A stretch of 64,000 nucleotides of DNA from Chamaea fasciata. Its lineage: Eukaryota; Chordata; Aves; Passeriformes; Sylviidae. Positions 46,357 to 58,550 of the stretch are shown here, one piece after another; position 1 is the stretch's first letter, and each line of letters starts with the position of its first letter. Both the position numbers and the translations under genes were made by a program. The stretch is taken from positions 5,518,001 to 5,582,000 of the forward strand of contig JARCOQ010000002.1 of NCBI GenBank assembly GCA_029207755.1, in the 5' to 3' direction. Below the pieces are notes generated by a model. It did not search any database and had not been told where the DNA came from. It was given only the letters and a program-made list of their open reading frames with translations.

Positions 46357-49300
46357 TCAGATGGCCAAGATGGCTTTTTGAGAATATTCAGATTTGGTGT
46401 TAGCTAGCAGGGCTGGTTCTGTCGAGTAGTATGTGCAACACAACCTATGAATATGAGAAGTGCTTACATGAATAATTCCTGTTTGATGTTAGTGGAGCAC
46501 AGTTTCAGGCCATGGCTCAGCTGCCAGGCTGTTTCACTGGACATTGCCCAAACCTTTCTGCCATTCTGCAGCTATTTGAGGAAAATGGAATGAAGATGAA
46601 TGGAAGAAAAGGAATAAGTTATTTCCTTTTCATAAGGTGTGATCCAATTTTCCATGAAAATATGACTGAGAGATTATCAGAGGGTTCAGCAAGAAGTGCA
46701 GTCAAGGGCAACTTGTGACTCTGACAAGGAATTAGGAATCCTTCAAGGGTAGCCTTGGATAGAATCTAAGAATGCATAGCTATAACAAATTCAAATATTT
46801 GGAATTAGCTGATGAGCTCCCACTAAATGGGACAGAGAGGAAATGTGAGGGAAAACCGCACAAATAGGCTAAATTATGTCCTGGTATAAGTAGGTACAGG
46901 CCCATTAACTTTCCTTGCTTTGTATTATTCTACAGTTTGACCTTTGAAATTTTGGTTGATATACACAGGAAACAATCGAAGACCTGAAGTTCTATTCATC
47001 TGAAATTCAAATGATCTAAACTACCCTTAAAAAAGATTGCTTTAGTGGTGAAATAAAACCGTAAAATTATATTGTGTGTTGCAATTTCCCCCTGCTTTCA
47101 GTGGCTGTCTTTTCTGATGAATTATCTAGGTAAGATGAATGATTCCACTATTTTTCCAAAGTAATTGCAGTAATTCACACAAATCTACCCAAGACTTGCA
47201 ACCAAGAGTGTAATTTGCTGTTTGAGCAAGCTTCCTGCCTGGTTAGGGGTTGATTTTGTTTTGCAAGGGGATGATTGTAGCCAGTGTAGTGGGGGTTGTT
47301 TGTTGTTGTTGTTGTTGTTGGGTTTTTTTGGTTTTTGTGGGTTTTTTTTTTGTTTGTTTGTTTTTTGTTTTAATGGGGCAAGCATTTGTACACAGGGCTC
47401 TCCCACACCAGACTCCAATGCAGGCAACATCTGTGAGGATGTGGCACATGTTTGCACAAGGGTCTAAATAGCTGCCAGTAAGAGACCAGACTGAACAGAA
47501 GTGTTTGTCACTTAATTTCACAGTAGAGATTTGAAGCTTGCCTCTGGAGAAAGTGTGGCTCAGGTAAGTGTGGATGATCTGTTTTGCACTCATGTTATTT
47601 GGAGATTTTCCCCTTTCAACCTAAAAATAATTAATTAGTTGAATGCACAGAGCAAGGGAGACTGTTCTGCTGACTTTGTGGGAAGGACACTCTGCAGTGT
47701 GGTGAGAGATTCTGTGTCCTGTTTCTGCTTGTCAGGCATAGGCCTAACCCTGAATAAGTCTACTTTGAGGGACTTCCCTAAAATAGCTTAACCAGGTTCT
47801 TTAACTTTCCCTTTTCTCTCTTGGTCTGTGAAACAAACCTTAAATTGTTTCCACTGCAGAATCAAAAATAATTTTATCTTCTTTTGTTCCCTGTTCCTCA
47901 TCTCCTCAGGGGAAAAGCAGGAAAGAAAATGAACATCGTGACCAACTGCAGCAGTTATCTCTTTTCTTCAACTTCACAAAACAGGTATAAGACGAAGGGA
48001 AGTTGTAATATCAGAAAAATACTGCGATTAAATAGCTGGGAGTAGAAACTGAGCTTTAATTTTTCATTCTTGTGCTCAGAATACTTCCCTGTTCATTTTC
48101 ATTCTCTGCAATTCTTGGAGCATATGAATTTTGTGCTGCCCTCCTTTTTTTCTGTCACGTTTTCTCATAAGTTCTTCAGTGCACAGAAGGATTTGGGTGC
48201 ACAGAGGAATATTCTGCCTCCATTAAATTCAGAGCATCATTTCTCTGACCTCTTCTGTATGCTTTTTCATGGTAACTTCAATGTAACATTTTAAAAGCAA
48301 ATCACAAACCCTGAATTTACTGGCAGGATAAAATCCCCATTCTTTCCTAGCTCATCTCTTAGCTCCAATATCAGAGAAACAAAGGAAAATGCTGTATCAG
48401 CATTGAATGGTAGTGATGGCATATGCATCTGCCCTGTGAAACTTCCACTGAAGGAAATTGATTTTTGGTGGGTGGAGTTGTTTTGGAATAGTTACAGGTC
48501 CAAGGAAAAAACAGCAGCAAATGCATGTGAGATGCTGTGACAATGCTTCTCTGTGCTAAGCATAAAAGTGAGCATAGTTAAAAATAAATAAAATTGTTGA
48601 TCTGAAAGGAAACAAATTCATTCCTGGTTTACTGCATGGTTGCACATCTGTGAGCAAGGGGAGGATTTATTTGAGTGCGGATTTTCAGTTGGGGCTTCAG
48701 CTGTCTCTTCAAGAGTCTGCAGGGTGAACATTCCCACCTAGTGGCTGGCAGCAGTGCAGGTGAGAACTGCACAGCACCGAGTGTGGGCCAGGTCATTCTT
48801 TTTAGAAGGCTGCTCACCACACGCAGGAGGTTTGATATCTGAGAGACACCTCTCAGCTTTTGTTCAGCTTAGCCCCCGAGTATTTAATTGCTCTCAGTAG
48901 GCATCTTTAGCATGAAAACACAGAATGCAGGGACATTAAATTTGCAGTTGTGATCAGAAATCCATTGGCCTCAGAATTGCTGCAGCAGCAGGGCTGCTCC
49001 TCTCCAGAAGATGTGTGGTGCTGCCAAGTAGGTTCTGCACTAAAGGGGAAACAGTTTCAGCCAGGGCTCTGCCTGGTGAGAACACACACCTCTGCTGAGG
49101 GACTGGCTGAGCTCTGGGATGGGATTTGTTTCATTTGTCCCTTGCTAAAACATTGGTCAAAACCAGCAATTAGTTCTTAACTTATTCAAACTATAAATCA
49201 TGCTTTTCTGTAACCTAATGAGTTCTTTACGAGGTTTAATTTCCTAATGCTGACAATCCAATTCTGTTACTTGCTGTTGTGCTGCATCACACATTGGCTC

Positions 49301-50500
49301 ATTGAAAAGGCAAGAAACTGGAAGAGGTTGGATGTCTGAAATAGCTCAGGTATTTGTGGTTTGACTAAGGCTGGCTTGAGTAGGCAGCAGTCCGAAGAGT
49401 AGGTTTTATGCGTTTGTTTTTTTTTTTTCTTTGAAGACGAGCATCACCTACTATAACTTTGTTCCCTGCTGGTGCTGCTGCACCCAGCAGATTTTGCCTA
49501 CGTCCCTGGGGAATCTGGAGTCACTGGGACAGTAGTAAGTAAGCCAGTAAGAACAGCTGGTAAGTACAGGCAAAAGTACAGGCAATTCTGACAAGAGGAC
49601 TAAGGTAGAAGCTGAAGTGGAAAAGCTTTCTTTTATCACAACTGTGTTAAATGGATCAGAAACGGGGGTAAAAAATATATATATCCACTCTTACGTCTGT
49701 GTTGGTGCTTAAACCAGGAAGAGTAATGCTGAGATTGCAATTGAATCACGTCAGGAAAAAGGAGGCAAAATATTCATTACGAATACTGAGAACAATTCTA
49801 CTCATGAATTTATGTATTTCCATGCTCAGTAGTGTAGTCTTCAGAATATCTTATTGTCAGCTTATGGATCTTATGTTCTCATGGACCAATTTAAAATCTT
49901 TTGCATGCTGCATATGCTCTAAGCTGTAAATGAGTTCTGTTCTGTAATACAAATATAGCTATTTCCTCTTGAGAAGATCATAGATCTACCCAAACATCTT
50001 CGAGTATACACAGTAGGAAAATATCCGGAGTTTTGACAGTGACATTCAGAGGAGTTTTATTTCTAAGTAAAATGAAACTTAGTGACTACAAATACCCAAG
50101 GGAGTTGATAAAGTGGAGCAGGGAATGGCTTTTAAGCAATCATAAAGTTGTTTTATCAGAAGAGTTGATACCACATCGTGTTGTTAGTTCTGAGAGATTT
50201 AACTTTCTAATCTCAAATGGGCTTTGTAGTGAGAAGGACTTCACAAATGAAATCCAACAGCTTGCAAGTGAGGCTCTGTAGCAGCTGATGACAGGGTTGT
50301 CTTTTAGGTGTTGACAATTGTTCAGTCACTTCCAAAGAAAAACTCCAGAGATCACTGTCTGTTCTGTATGAAACAGGGCTGGGGAAGTTGCTGCTTCCTG
50401 AGAACACCATTTCAGCAGTGGAGAATAAAATGGGACCAAGTCAATAATTATTTTTTTAAGCCAAAATATACCCTGTTCAAATAATTACTTTCTTAATCTG
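46357..50500. other. Unique non-coding DNA with GT-rich tract
   Basis: No gene or transposon recognised. A (GTT)n and T/G-rich low-complexity tract at 47295-47375 produces spurious cysteine/valine-rich frames on plus and Lys/Gln-rich frames on minus. An 82-codon plus-strand frame at 50033-50281 is unremarkable in composition but matches no family I know. Confidence 0.6.
47295..47375. repeat. (GTT)n / T-G-rich low-complexity tract
   Basis: Seven or so GTT units (about 47300-47320), followed by GGGTTTTTTTGG-like blocks and T runs. Confidence 0.9.
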
Positions 50501-50515
50501 CCCCCCCCCCCCCCC
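50501..50515. repeat. C15 homopolymer tract
   Basis: Fifteen consecutive C in AT-rich surroundings. Such runs are rare in bird unique DNA and error-prone in sequencing. Confidence 0.95.
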
Positions 50516-53500
50516 TTTGCATTGTCCAGTTCCCACACCCACAAACAGAGGAGACCTGCAGCAGCAGATTGGAAACTCATTTATTTTTTCTTCTACATTC
50601 CACTGACACTCGTTTAAAGTCAAAAGCTTGCTGCAAGCTAATAGTCTTTAGAAAACTTGGGTGTTTTTTGAAAACAATTGCTTGTTGAGAAAAATACCAC
50701 CAAAACAATTATATGGAGGTGTACTGATTATTGCACAGAATGTGTTCAGGAAGTCCAGGAATTAATTTTCTGTCTATACAAGAGAGAAGGCTGGGAAAAG
50801 CTGTTTAAAGAAGAAGTGATTTTAGTCTAAGATTAAATGAAACTCTGAAGAACCCACCATTCACTCAGACCATGACAGCATGTTCTGGTTAGCCATTTAA
50901 TGTAAGCCTCTCTTCAAAAAGTAGATGCCAGAGCTTTATTATTTTAACATTTCTCGGTGGCCAAGGACAGTAGTTCCCGTAACTGCTGAAGAGACAGCTG
51001 GAAACCCATGAATAACCTCCCTCATTAGTGAAGGAAAGGCCTATTGGACAAATGAGTCAATAAAGCATTAATCAAAGAGGTCATTTGTTCCTTTTGATGG
51101 CAAATTCTTTATACAAATGGCATGTGCAAACAGGTAGCAGTGGCTGCAGGAAAATCCAAGGTTTAAAGAGTTTAAGGTGATGGATGGTCCAGTAGTACAA
51201 GGCTTCTTGTATTGAAATTGGCAATGTGTATTAAGTAATTCCTTATTATTAGCTGAATAATTTTCAGTGATAGAAAACCATCTTTCTTCAGCAAAGAAAA
51301 GAGTGACTAGGAAGGTGACTTTTTATACATGAGAAAAGAGTTAAACTGTTTCTGATACAGACAAATCCATCCTAACTTCATTAGAATGTGCTCAGCTCAT
51401 GCTTTATCGACTCCTACAGGGCTTGAGCACACCCTAAACCTCAAGAGGCTGCTGAGTCAAAAAAATCAGTAATCCAAACTTACTTGAAAGTCCTTTTCGG
51501 AACTGAAACTTGCAGCAGACTGTTTGCTTCTTCTGCAAAACTGGAGTCAGTTTTGTAAATGAAAAGTAAAGCATGACAGGTTATTATTTTAGGATGTGAA
51601 ATCATACTTATGGTACCATTTGGTTGAATTTTTTGACAAAAAAATTCATGATTTTTGGGTGCCTTTTATAATTTATGGCTGAAGGCTGTTGTATTTTGTA
51701 ATGGGGCTCTGGTGAAATGCTTTTAGCAAACAATTTTCTGATGGCTGCTGCAGTACCCATTGATGAAATAAGGACCTATAATGTGACTGAGCACTGGGGC
51801 AGGGGCATGTCTTGGCTGTATACCTTATAGTTGATTAACATCCACTGTTCTTGGTTAAATGACTCCATGAATTCCATTAGGTAGTGTCTGCTGGAGAGGG
51901 AAGCAAGCAGGACCTGTGAATCTGCATTATTGATCTGTGGATCTGTACCTTGGACTTTTGCCAATAGTATTTAATTGAAAGGAGGACTGAGATAAAATTA
52001 GAGCCTTGTGAATGCCAATGTGTGCTTGAAGCTTTGCTAACGCACTTGTTTTGAATCTCAATGAAGCATTCTCACATAAATAAAAAAGATTATTAGAAAA
52101 TAAATGACGCACAAGGTGTATTTTATGAAACTAAATAAGGAGTAGCAGACTGGACCATATTGCTGGTCTACAGTGGTTTAAATATCTGTAGTACCAAAAA
52201 GGAAAAGTAATGCATCTGAGAGTGCAAATAACCTTGCCAGAACAATGTGGAGAGAGAAATGGCAGATGAAACAGAAAATCTTTTCTGCACAGCCTATGTT
52301 CTTGAATATTCTTGTTTTCAGAAGGATGAAAATGGAACATAACTGAATATCAAGACAAATCATGTCCATCTTTTGTTCGAAAGAATTTGTTTTGAACAAT
52401 TGACAGCTTTGGCACCAAGAACCCTATCATGGGACAAATCCTTTATGGTACATTGCCTGAATATCAGCTCTGGTCTCTTCACAGCCTCAGTTATTTCATT
52501 CTTTTTCTTGACCGTTAGAAGACCACCAGATGGCCCTGTCTGAAATAACTGGAATGGCGTAAATACTAAAGAGGAGGGGAGAGGGAAGGGCATGTAGGGA
52601 AATATGGAACACAGATTTCATTCCTATTCCTATTAGTTTTCTAGGCCTACTTCAGCTCCTGGGGATGGGGTGTGTCAGACCCATTTGATCTTAATGGGAG
52701 AGATAAACACAGATTTCCATATTTAGTGTGGGCATTGAACAAGTCTGATACCTGAATGAATCCCATGGGCATGGGACTTTGGGAATGCAAGTCCTTGATG
52801 GCTCAAGATCAGAGGGGTTATTCAGGTCCCAGTGAGGATGAATGAAGCAATGTGGAGGTTTTTTTTGAACTGCCTGGCACAGATTAGCAGTGGGGAATTT
52901 AGAAAGATTTGTGAGCAGTAACTTTTTAAATTGCTGCAACGGCCCCCAGAATGATCCTCTCCAAAGCTTCAGACATTTCCTTTGTCATAGTTTTAAGTGA
53001 GTCACTACAAGTTTTCTTTCTCCTCCCCATGTCTTTTTTTAAACCCTTTGGTATTAGGGGAGCCAATCCAGGTTTACAAAAATGGTGTTTCCTTGTACAC
53101 CACATAGCCTGGAAGAACATTTCCCCAATACCCACTTAGTAAATTGCAAGGTGCAACAGACAGCTGTCCTTGTGCAGGTGGGTTTTCTAGCCTGAATTCC
53201 TTGCTTAATTAAAGGGCAAATTAAATGTGCATCACATCTTTTGGTATTTTTAGCTGCAACAAGAAGAGAGCACTGAAGGCCTTTGAAGAGATTGTTAAAG
53301 AGTTTTTGCATATGATAACAAGCTTTATAGATAAATGTTTCGATATTAGCAAAACTGAAATTCTTGTACATACAGAATTTTCAGTCCCTTATCATGCTAT
53401 ATTTAATACTCATACACACAGAAAAAAGCCTCCAGTCCTTGAAACTCAGCTGCTTGTCAAATTTTGGATAGTAAAATAAAGGAAAAAGAGTAGATGTGGA

Positions 53501-53689
53501 AGATAAAATTAATGAAGATACCTTTACAAAGCCTAAAATGATCTGTGATGTCATGAAAACCTTTTTGTCTTGCACATGGAAACTCTAGAAATTTTTGCAT
53601 GAAAACAAGTAGAATCTGAGCAATGTTAGGGAAATAAATATGCAGGCCTGGGGCAGAAGGAAAACCTACCCTGAAGTGCATGCGTAGAT
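50516..53689. other. Unique non-coding DNA
   Basis: No gene, transposon or notable repeat is seen. Open frames are at most 105 codons, without domains. Confidence 0.6.
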
Positions 53690-54260
53690 TTTACTTCTAA
53701 TGCTCTTTATAATGAGATTATTCCGTGATCCTCAGGAGTACTGGCAATTAGTCAGGTTGCTCAGAAATTTGCAATTGGTTCCTGTCCAAATCGCAGCACA
53801 TAAATTAAAGGAACGGTGCAGGGTGAGTGGCTTATCTGTGCTGTTCAATAATTTCAGCACACTGGATCACCTGGATGAGCTTCAGTTCTCAGGGAACAAC
53901 GAATTTAGCAATTTAAAGCCAGTTTGACTCTATTTAAGTACACGAAGGTTAGAGAACGCTTGGAGGAGTGAATGTACAATGTGCAGATAATTGCCTAATG
54001 GAGAATGTAGTGCACTTGATGGAGACTTGTATTGATTGGTGGAAGGGGAAATGGTGTTTTTATGGAAGTCATTGGTGTCTTCTTGCACTGTACAGCTTAA
54101 GCGCTGCATAGCGTGTGATTTATTTGAGACTTCAGGAGAAGGGAGAGGGTATTCAAGTCTGGAAAATTTCATATGGAAAACAGTTTTACAGTTTTATGTA
54201 TGTCCGAATAATCCAAATGTACTGGCCTTTCCTCACTTAAAGCTCTGTTTTAGATCCTGA
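53690..54260. other. Possible conserved non-coding DNA
   Basis: No gene is recognised. The stretch keeps scattered CpGs (TTCCGTGATCC, AAATCGCAGC, GGAACGGTGC, AAGCGCTGC, ATAGCGTGTG) and has short motif-like blocks such as GCAATTAGTC and TTGCAATTGG. These features led me to flag it as possibly constrained; no alignment was available. Confidence 0.3.
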
Positions 54261-57200
54261 GCTTGAACACATAGAACCAAGAAGGCTTTTGTCTGAATAA
54301 GGTTTAGGATTGATGTTTTTTCTTTGATAACAGAATCTCAAAGAATATATTATTTCTTAGGAATAAAACCAATCTAATGTAAGTCTAGGCATTTATAAAG
54401 AGGTTATTACTTATGCATCTTTTGGCTGGGTATAAACCCACCGATGTGAAGATAAATTACTGAAATTAATCTCACCTACCTGGTTTTGTAACCCTTGGGG
54501 CAATGCCTTCACTCCTTACAGGGTCTGTAGGTGCAGTTAAACACTGTCCAACAAAAAAATGCAGCATTACAGGTGTTCTGCAAGGAGAACCAGATTAATT
54601 TATGGAATATGCATTTTTAATTTTTAAAGGATTTGCTGACAATAATATATATTCAGGAACAACATACTAAGCTTGTTCAGATTGTCAATGAATGATTTAG
54701 GCCCCCAAAAAATGGGGGGGAGAGAGAGGGGCTGAAAATTTATTCAGAAGAAAAATTATTTTCCTACACATTGCATGCATTTCATTAATATGTCAGTTTA
54801 CTATTTCCCTCCCACAAAAAGTGGAATCTTTTCTGAAACACTGTTCAGACTGGAGAACATTTATTTAATGAAGGCTGTCTGAAAAATAACCAAAACCTCC
54901 CAGTCCTGGTGATCTCCTGCTGAGTAAGAATCCCAGTTTTGACTCTTAGCTCTCTTCCCATTCTCCACAAAAGGCTTCAGAAGGACCACACAACTTAATG
55001 GAGGCATTTCCAATGGAGGCTTTTGTGTCTGAACTCTCACAGATGGCATCTAAAATATAACAAGGGGATTTCATTCTAGCACACCCCTCTGAACCAGGGG
55101 TGGGTTAATTCACAGATGAACCTCCAAAACTGGGTGAAATCAATCCCAATTTTTGTCCCACCCAGCTGGCTCCTTATTCAGCCACCTGAGCCGTGCTCTG
55201 TCTGGCTTTGTCACTAGCATGGCTTAAGTCCTTCTCCATCTGTCTGCTTTGCCACCCATCTTGCCTTTTGTTAAAAGAATACACCCTCATTTCCATGCCT
55301 TTTTGGGGTTCAGAAGTGGCAGGCTGGTCAAGGACATTAAATGGCATTTGTGTTCCTGCATCTCTTTATGCTCCCGTGAAGGAAGTAGAGAAATTCCTGC
55401 CCATCCCTTGTGGTTTCTGCTCTCTGCACTGTGGGAGAGTGATGGGTGTAAAAAGGTCAGCCTTCAGCTTCCCCAGAGAGCTGGAGCTTGTCTAATGATG
55501 CTGATGGCTCCTGGAAATGAGTTGCTTTTGTCATGGTGTCTGCTGACTACTCATGACCCCAGAGTTTTGAAAGTCATTTAACTTGCAAAGTCTGAACAGA
55601 TAAAATTATGTCTTTTCCAACATCAGGGATGCACTCTTTCAGTGCCTCTAAAGTAGATATGAGAGGTTTTAAATCAGAGTATGTTTTATCCTTTCTAAAA
55701 GAACTGGAACTCTGTTATTCTGATTTTCTTCCTGAAATGGCTGACTCATGTAAAAAATGACCCCCACACCACCCAAGGCGAGGAGAGAAAAACCTTCCTT
55801 ACCCTGAAAAATTCAACTTTGGGAAGAAATATGATATAGATAGCACCAACCTCAATGATTTGATCTGTTAGTTATAGAAGAATAAGAAGAAAGAGTCTTA
55901 CACAATCTAATGAGAAAACAAGGCATCTTTATATTTGATTTATTTTTATGTGCATGTTTATAAATGTAGTTCTAGACTGAAAATTTTTCAGCTACCAGTC
56001 TTATCAGCAGAAAAGCATGGGCTGTAGGTATAGCAAAACTGCCCATTAATTTATCAAATGGCTTAATTAGGAAACAAGTCTTCACCAGAAGATCAAGTTT
56101 TATGATGTATTCAATAAGGGATAATGAGGAATGTTGAAGTTCAGTGCCTTCTTCTGTAAGCACATTTGAACTGCTGTCCAACTCCTAAGAAATTCCCCTA
56201 ATCTCTTTTATATCAGATATTCTGGTATTGGTTGTTCTGGCTTTTCTAATCCAAACCTCTTCAGTGTCTCCTAATTTATCATTCCCTTCCATTCACCATG
56301 GATATTGAGGGTGGAAGGAAGCTGCTGTCCACCCCTTTATTTCTTGGCTTCATTTTATTCCAGGTGGCTGAAAAAGAAATGCTCTGATTCAAGTTAGGCA
56401 AAAATAAACGTTAATGAGGATTTCCTGCCATTTGAAGTAATCTGTAGTATTAAGTAATATGAGGATAGTGGAACTGCTTCTCTCATTAATTCTCCATGAG
56501 GTTTGAGTGATAGATGTTCTCCTGTAAATGTCCATGCTGGGAAGTTCCCTTTTATCTTAAGAATATGATTGATTATATTCCTGAATAGAGATGTATTTCT
56601 CTAAGTAAGCTGAACTGTGAGAAATGTCTCATTATCACCTTTTGATGGCAACAATTAACCTTTGTGAAATCTTCTGTTAATAAGATGTATTTGCAAAAAA
56701 ATTATCTGTATTATAAACCTTTGTTAAATCTTTTAATTCCAAACTGCCCCTAGAAAAGTCTATTTGCATTGGAATCGTGGAACGTAATTTGTTAAAAAAA
56801 ATCTCCTGTTTAATGAGAAGTTAAAATATAGCCCAGAGGAATCTCCTGTTTTTCTCCTGCTGACTTTTTGAATTTTCATCTTTGTGATTCGTTTTTCCAG
56901 GATTGGAACAATGTTTGGTATTGTCATGTATATAGTTGCTCACTATTGCAAAGAATTAACACAAGAATATCCTTTCCCAAACAACAGGATGCTTTTAATT
57001 GCTTCAATAGGGCTTCTGTACAAACGTATTTGTCAGGGAAAGGCATTTTCTTTACACTCATTTCAAAGATCGAGTGTTCCAAGGCCCTACAAGATCACTT
57101 GCAAAATGAGATTTACCCTTTGCCAGTGTACAATTAGCCTTATATCCAAATACATTAATAAGTGTGATTTTTTTTTTTAGTAAACAACACATGCCAACTC

Positions 57201-58119
57201 TGCATAATTCTGTAGAAATTATGTAGAATGCATAATACACTTCAGAAGCTTCATATGCTTAATTAGTGAGTGTGAATCATCTTATACACACCTTACACTT
57301 CATTCATCCACTGAACAAGACTAAAGAATTAATTTGAAATTATTTCCCTTCTTTTGGGATGCTTTTTAAAAATTATGCGTTGCTGCCTATATTTGTGTTG
57401 TTCAGTTGTCATACCTGTGGGGCAAATGAGAAATTGCTTGTAGACAAGCAAAGAAGAGGAAAAAAAAAGCAACAAAAAAAATTTCATCATCCACGGGCTT
57501 CAAGATAAGGAGGTTCCCTGTGAATTGCACATCAAAGGTAAAAACAGTTGTGAAATGGGAGGTTGAACAGCTTCTAACAAACTGTTAATTGAGACAGAAA
57601 TGAGGCTGTGGAAGTGTGGGGTGAGACAATGATCCTTAAGGCCTGACTGGAAAACCTTCCACTGTGGTCACACGTCTGGAAATTAGTAGCTCTCTCGGTA
57701 AATTCTGCAGAACTGAAACCCTTACTCAGATGTGAGCTCAGTCCCTGGGCTTCACGAGGCACTTTTTCGGGTCCACCTATTAAGTGCCTTAGGCGATCCT
57801 ACAAATTCTGATGTATGCATTTCTATTACTCTGGAGTGTCATATCGACAGAAGGTATAAATTTTTTTCCTGCAATCTGTATCACCCTCAGCTTTAAAATC
57901 ACAGCATGATACAAGTCTTGGCTCGTAATAATGATTGTGCATTCATGACGATTGTGCTGGAAACTTTCCTTGAAGTAATTTTAGTATGATGACACTTCCT
58001 TTTCATATAGCATGGAAACACTCTACAGTAAGAATAATTATACTGAAGTGCTTCTTAAATTTTTGCTTAGGTCAATATATTTATCTGAGACTGCTGCTGA
58101 TTAACAATTGCTCGTGAGA
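54261..58119. other. Unique non-coding DNA
   Basis: No gene or transposon. 55080-55500 is somewhat GC-richer. A frame after a splice-acceptor-like TTTTTCCAG at 56892-56900 stays open for about 90 codons but resembles no protein I know. 57780-58010 keeps a few CpGs (ATATCGACAG, GGCTCGTAA, GACGATTG) and could be conserved non-coding DNA. Confidence 0.55.
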
Positions 58120-58550
58120 GCTTTGTAAGGCCTGTCAGTGCCTTCAGGGGCCTGATCTTGGATTTATTCACCCTAGAGGAGGAAGGAATTGGAGAGGTTC
58201 TGGTTGCTGTCCTCAAGTACCCGAGGGGCATTAGAGAGATGGTGATGTGATCTCCCCTTGGCAGGGCACAGCAAGAGAACGAGGGGCAACAGCCATAAGG
58301 CATGAAAAGGCAAATTCCAACAGAAAACAAGAGAAGTTGTGGGGAAAGTGGGGTGGGTTTGCTGTCAGAGAAGTGCGGTACTCCAGCAGATGCCCAGGGA
58401 AGCTGTTGAACCTTCACATCTAGAGGTATTAAAAACTTGAATGGATGAAACTCTGAGCCATTTGGTTTGACTGAAGTTTGTCTTGCTTTGAGCTGGAGGT
58501 TGGCCTGGATGATCTCTAGAGACCTTCCCACCAGAATGATTTGTGGTTCT
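58120..58550 (+). mobile_element. Old CR1 LINE 3' region
   Basis: A diverged CR1 copy: TCCTCAAGTACCCGAGGGGC, AAGAGAACGAGGGGCAACAG, GTGCGGTACTCCAGCAG, GCCCAGGGAAGCTGTTGAA, TGCTTTGAGCTGGAGGTTGG, CTGGATGATCTCTAGAGACC and a decayed terminus AGAATGATTTGTGGTTCT. The order is that of the bird CR1 3' untranslated region. A 154-codon minus-strand frame across it is antisense to the element and not a gene. Confidence 0.85.

Noticed and set aside
48733..48757. CTCF-like site around CCCACCTAGTGGCTGGC
   Set aside because: The core has mismatches at strongly constrained positions of the vertebrate CTCF motif, so a call is not justified without binding data.
50033..50281. 82-codon plus-strand frame with protein-like composition
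   Set aside because: It looks less biased than other frames, but I recognise no family, promoter or splice signals. It is of a length expected by chance in 64 kb.
56892..57180. Possible exon after TTTTTCCAG
   Set aside because: Two overlapping frames are equally open, neither resembles a known protein, and no convincing donor site closes the putative exon.
58067..58531. 154-codon minus-strand open frame
   Set aside because: It runs antisense through a CR1 3' untranslated region, and its translation shows no domain. It is the longest frame in the window only because the element is less AT-rich.
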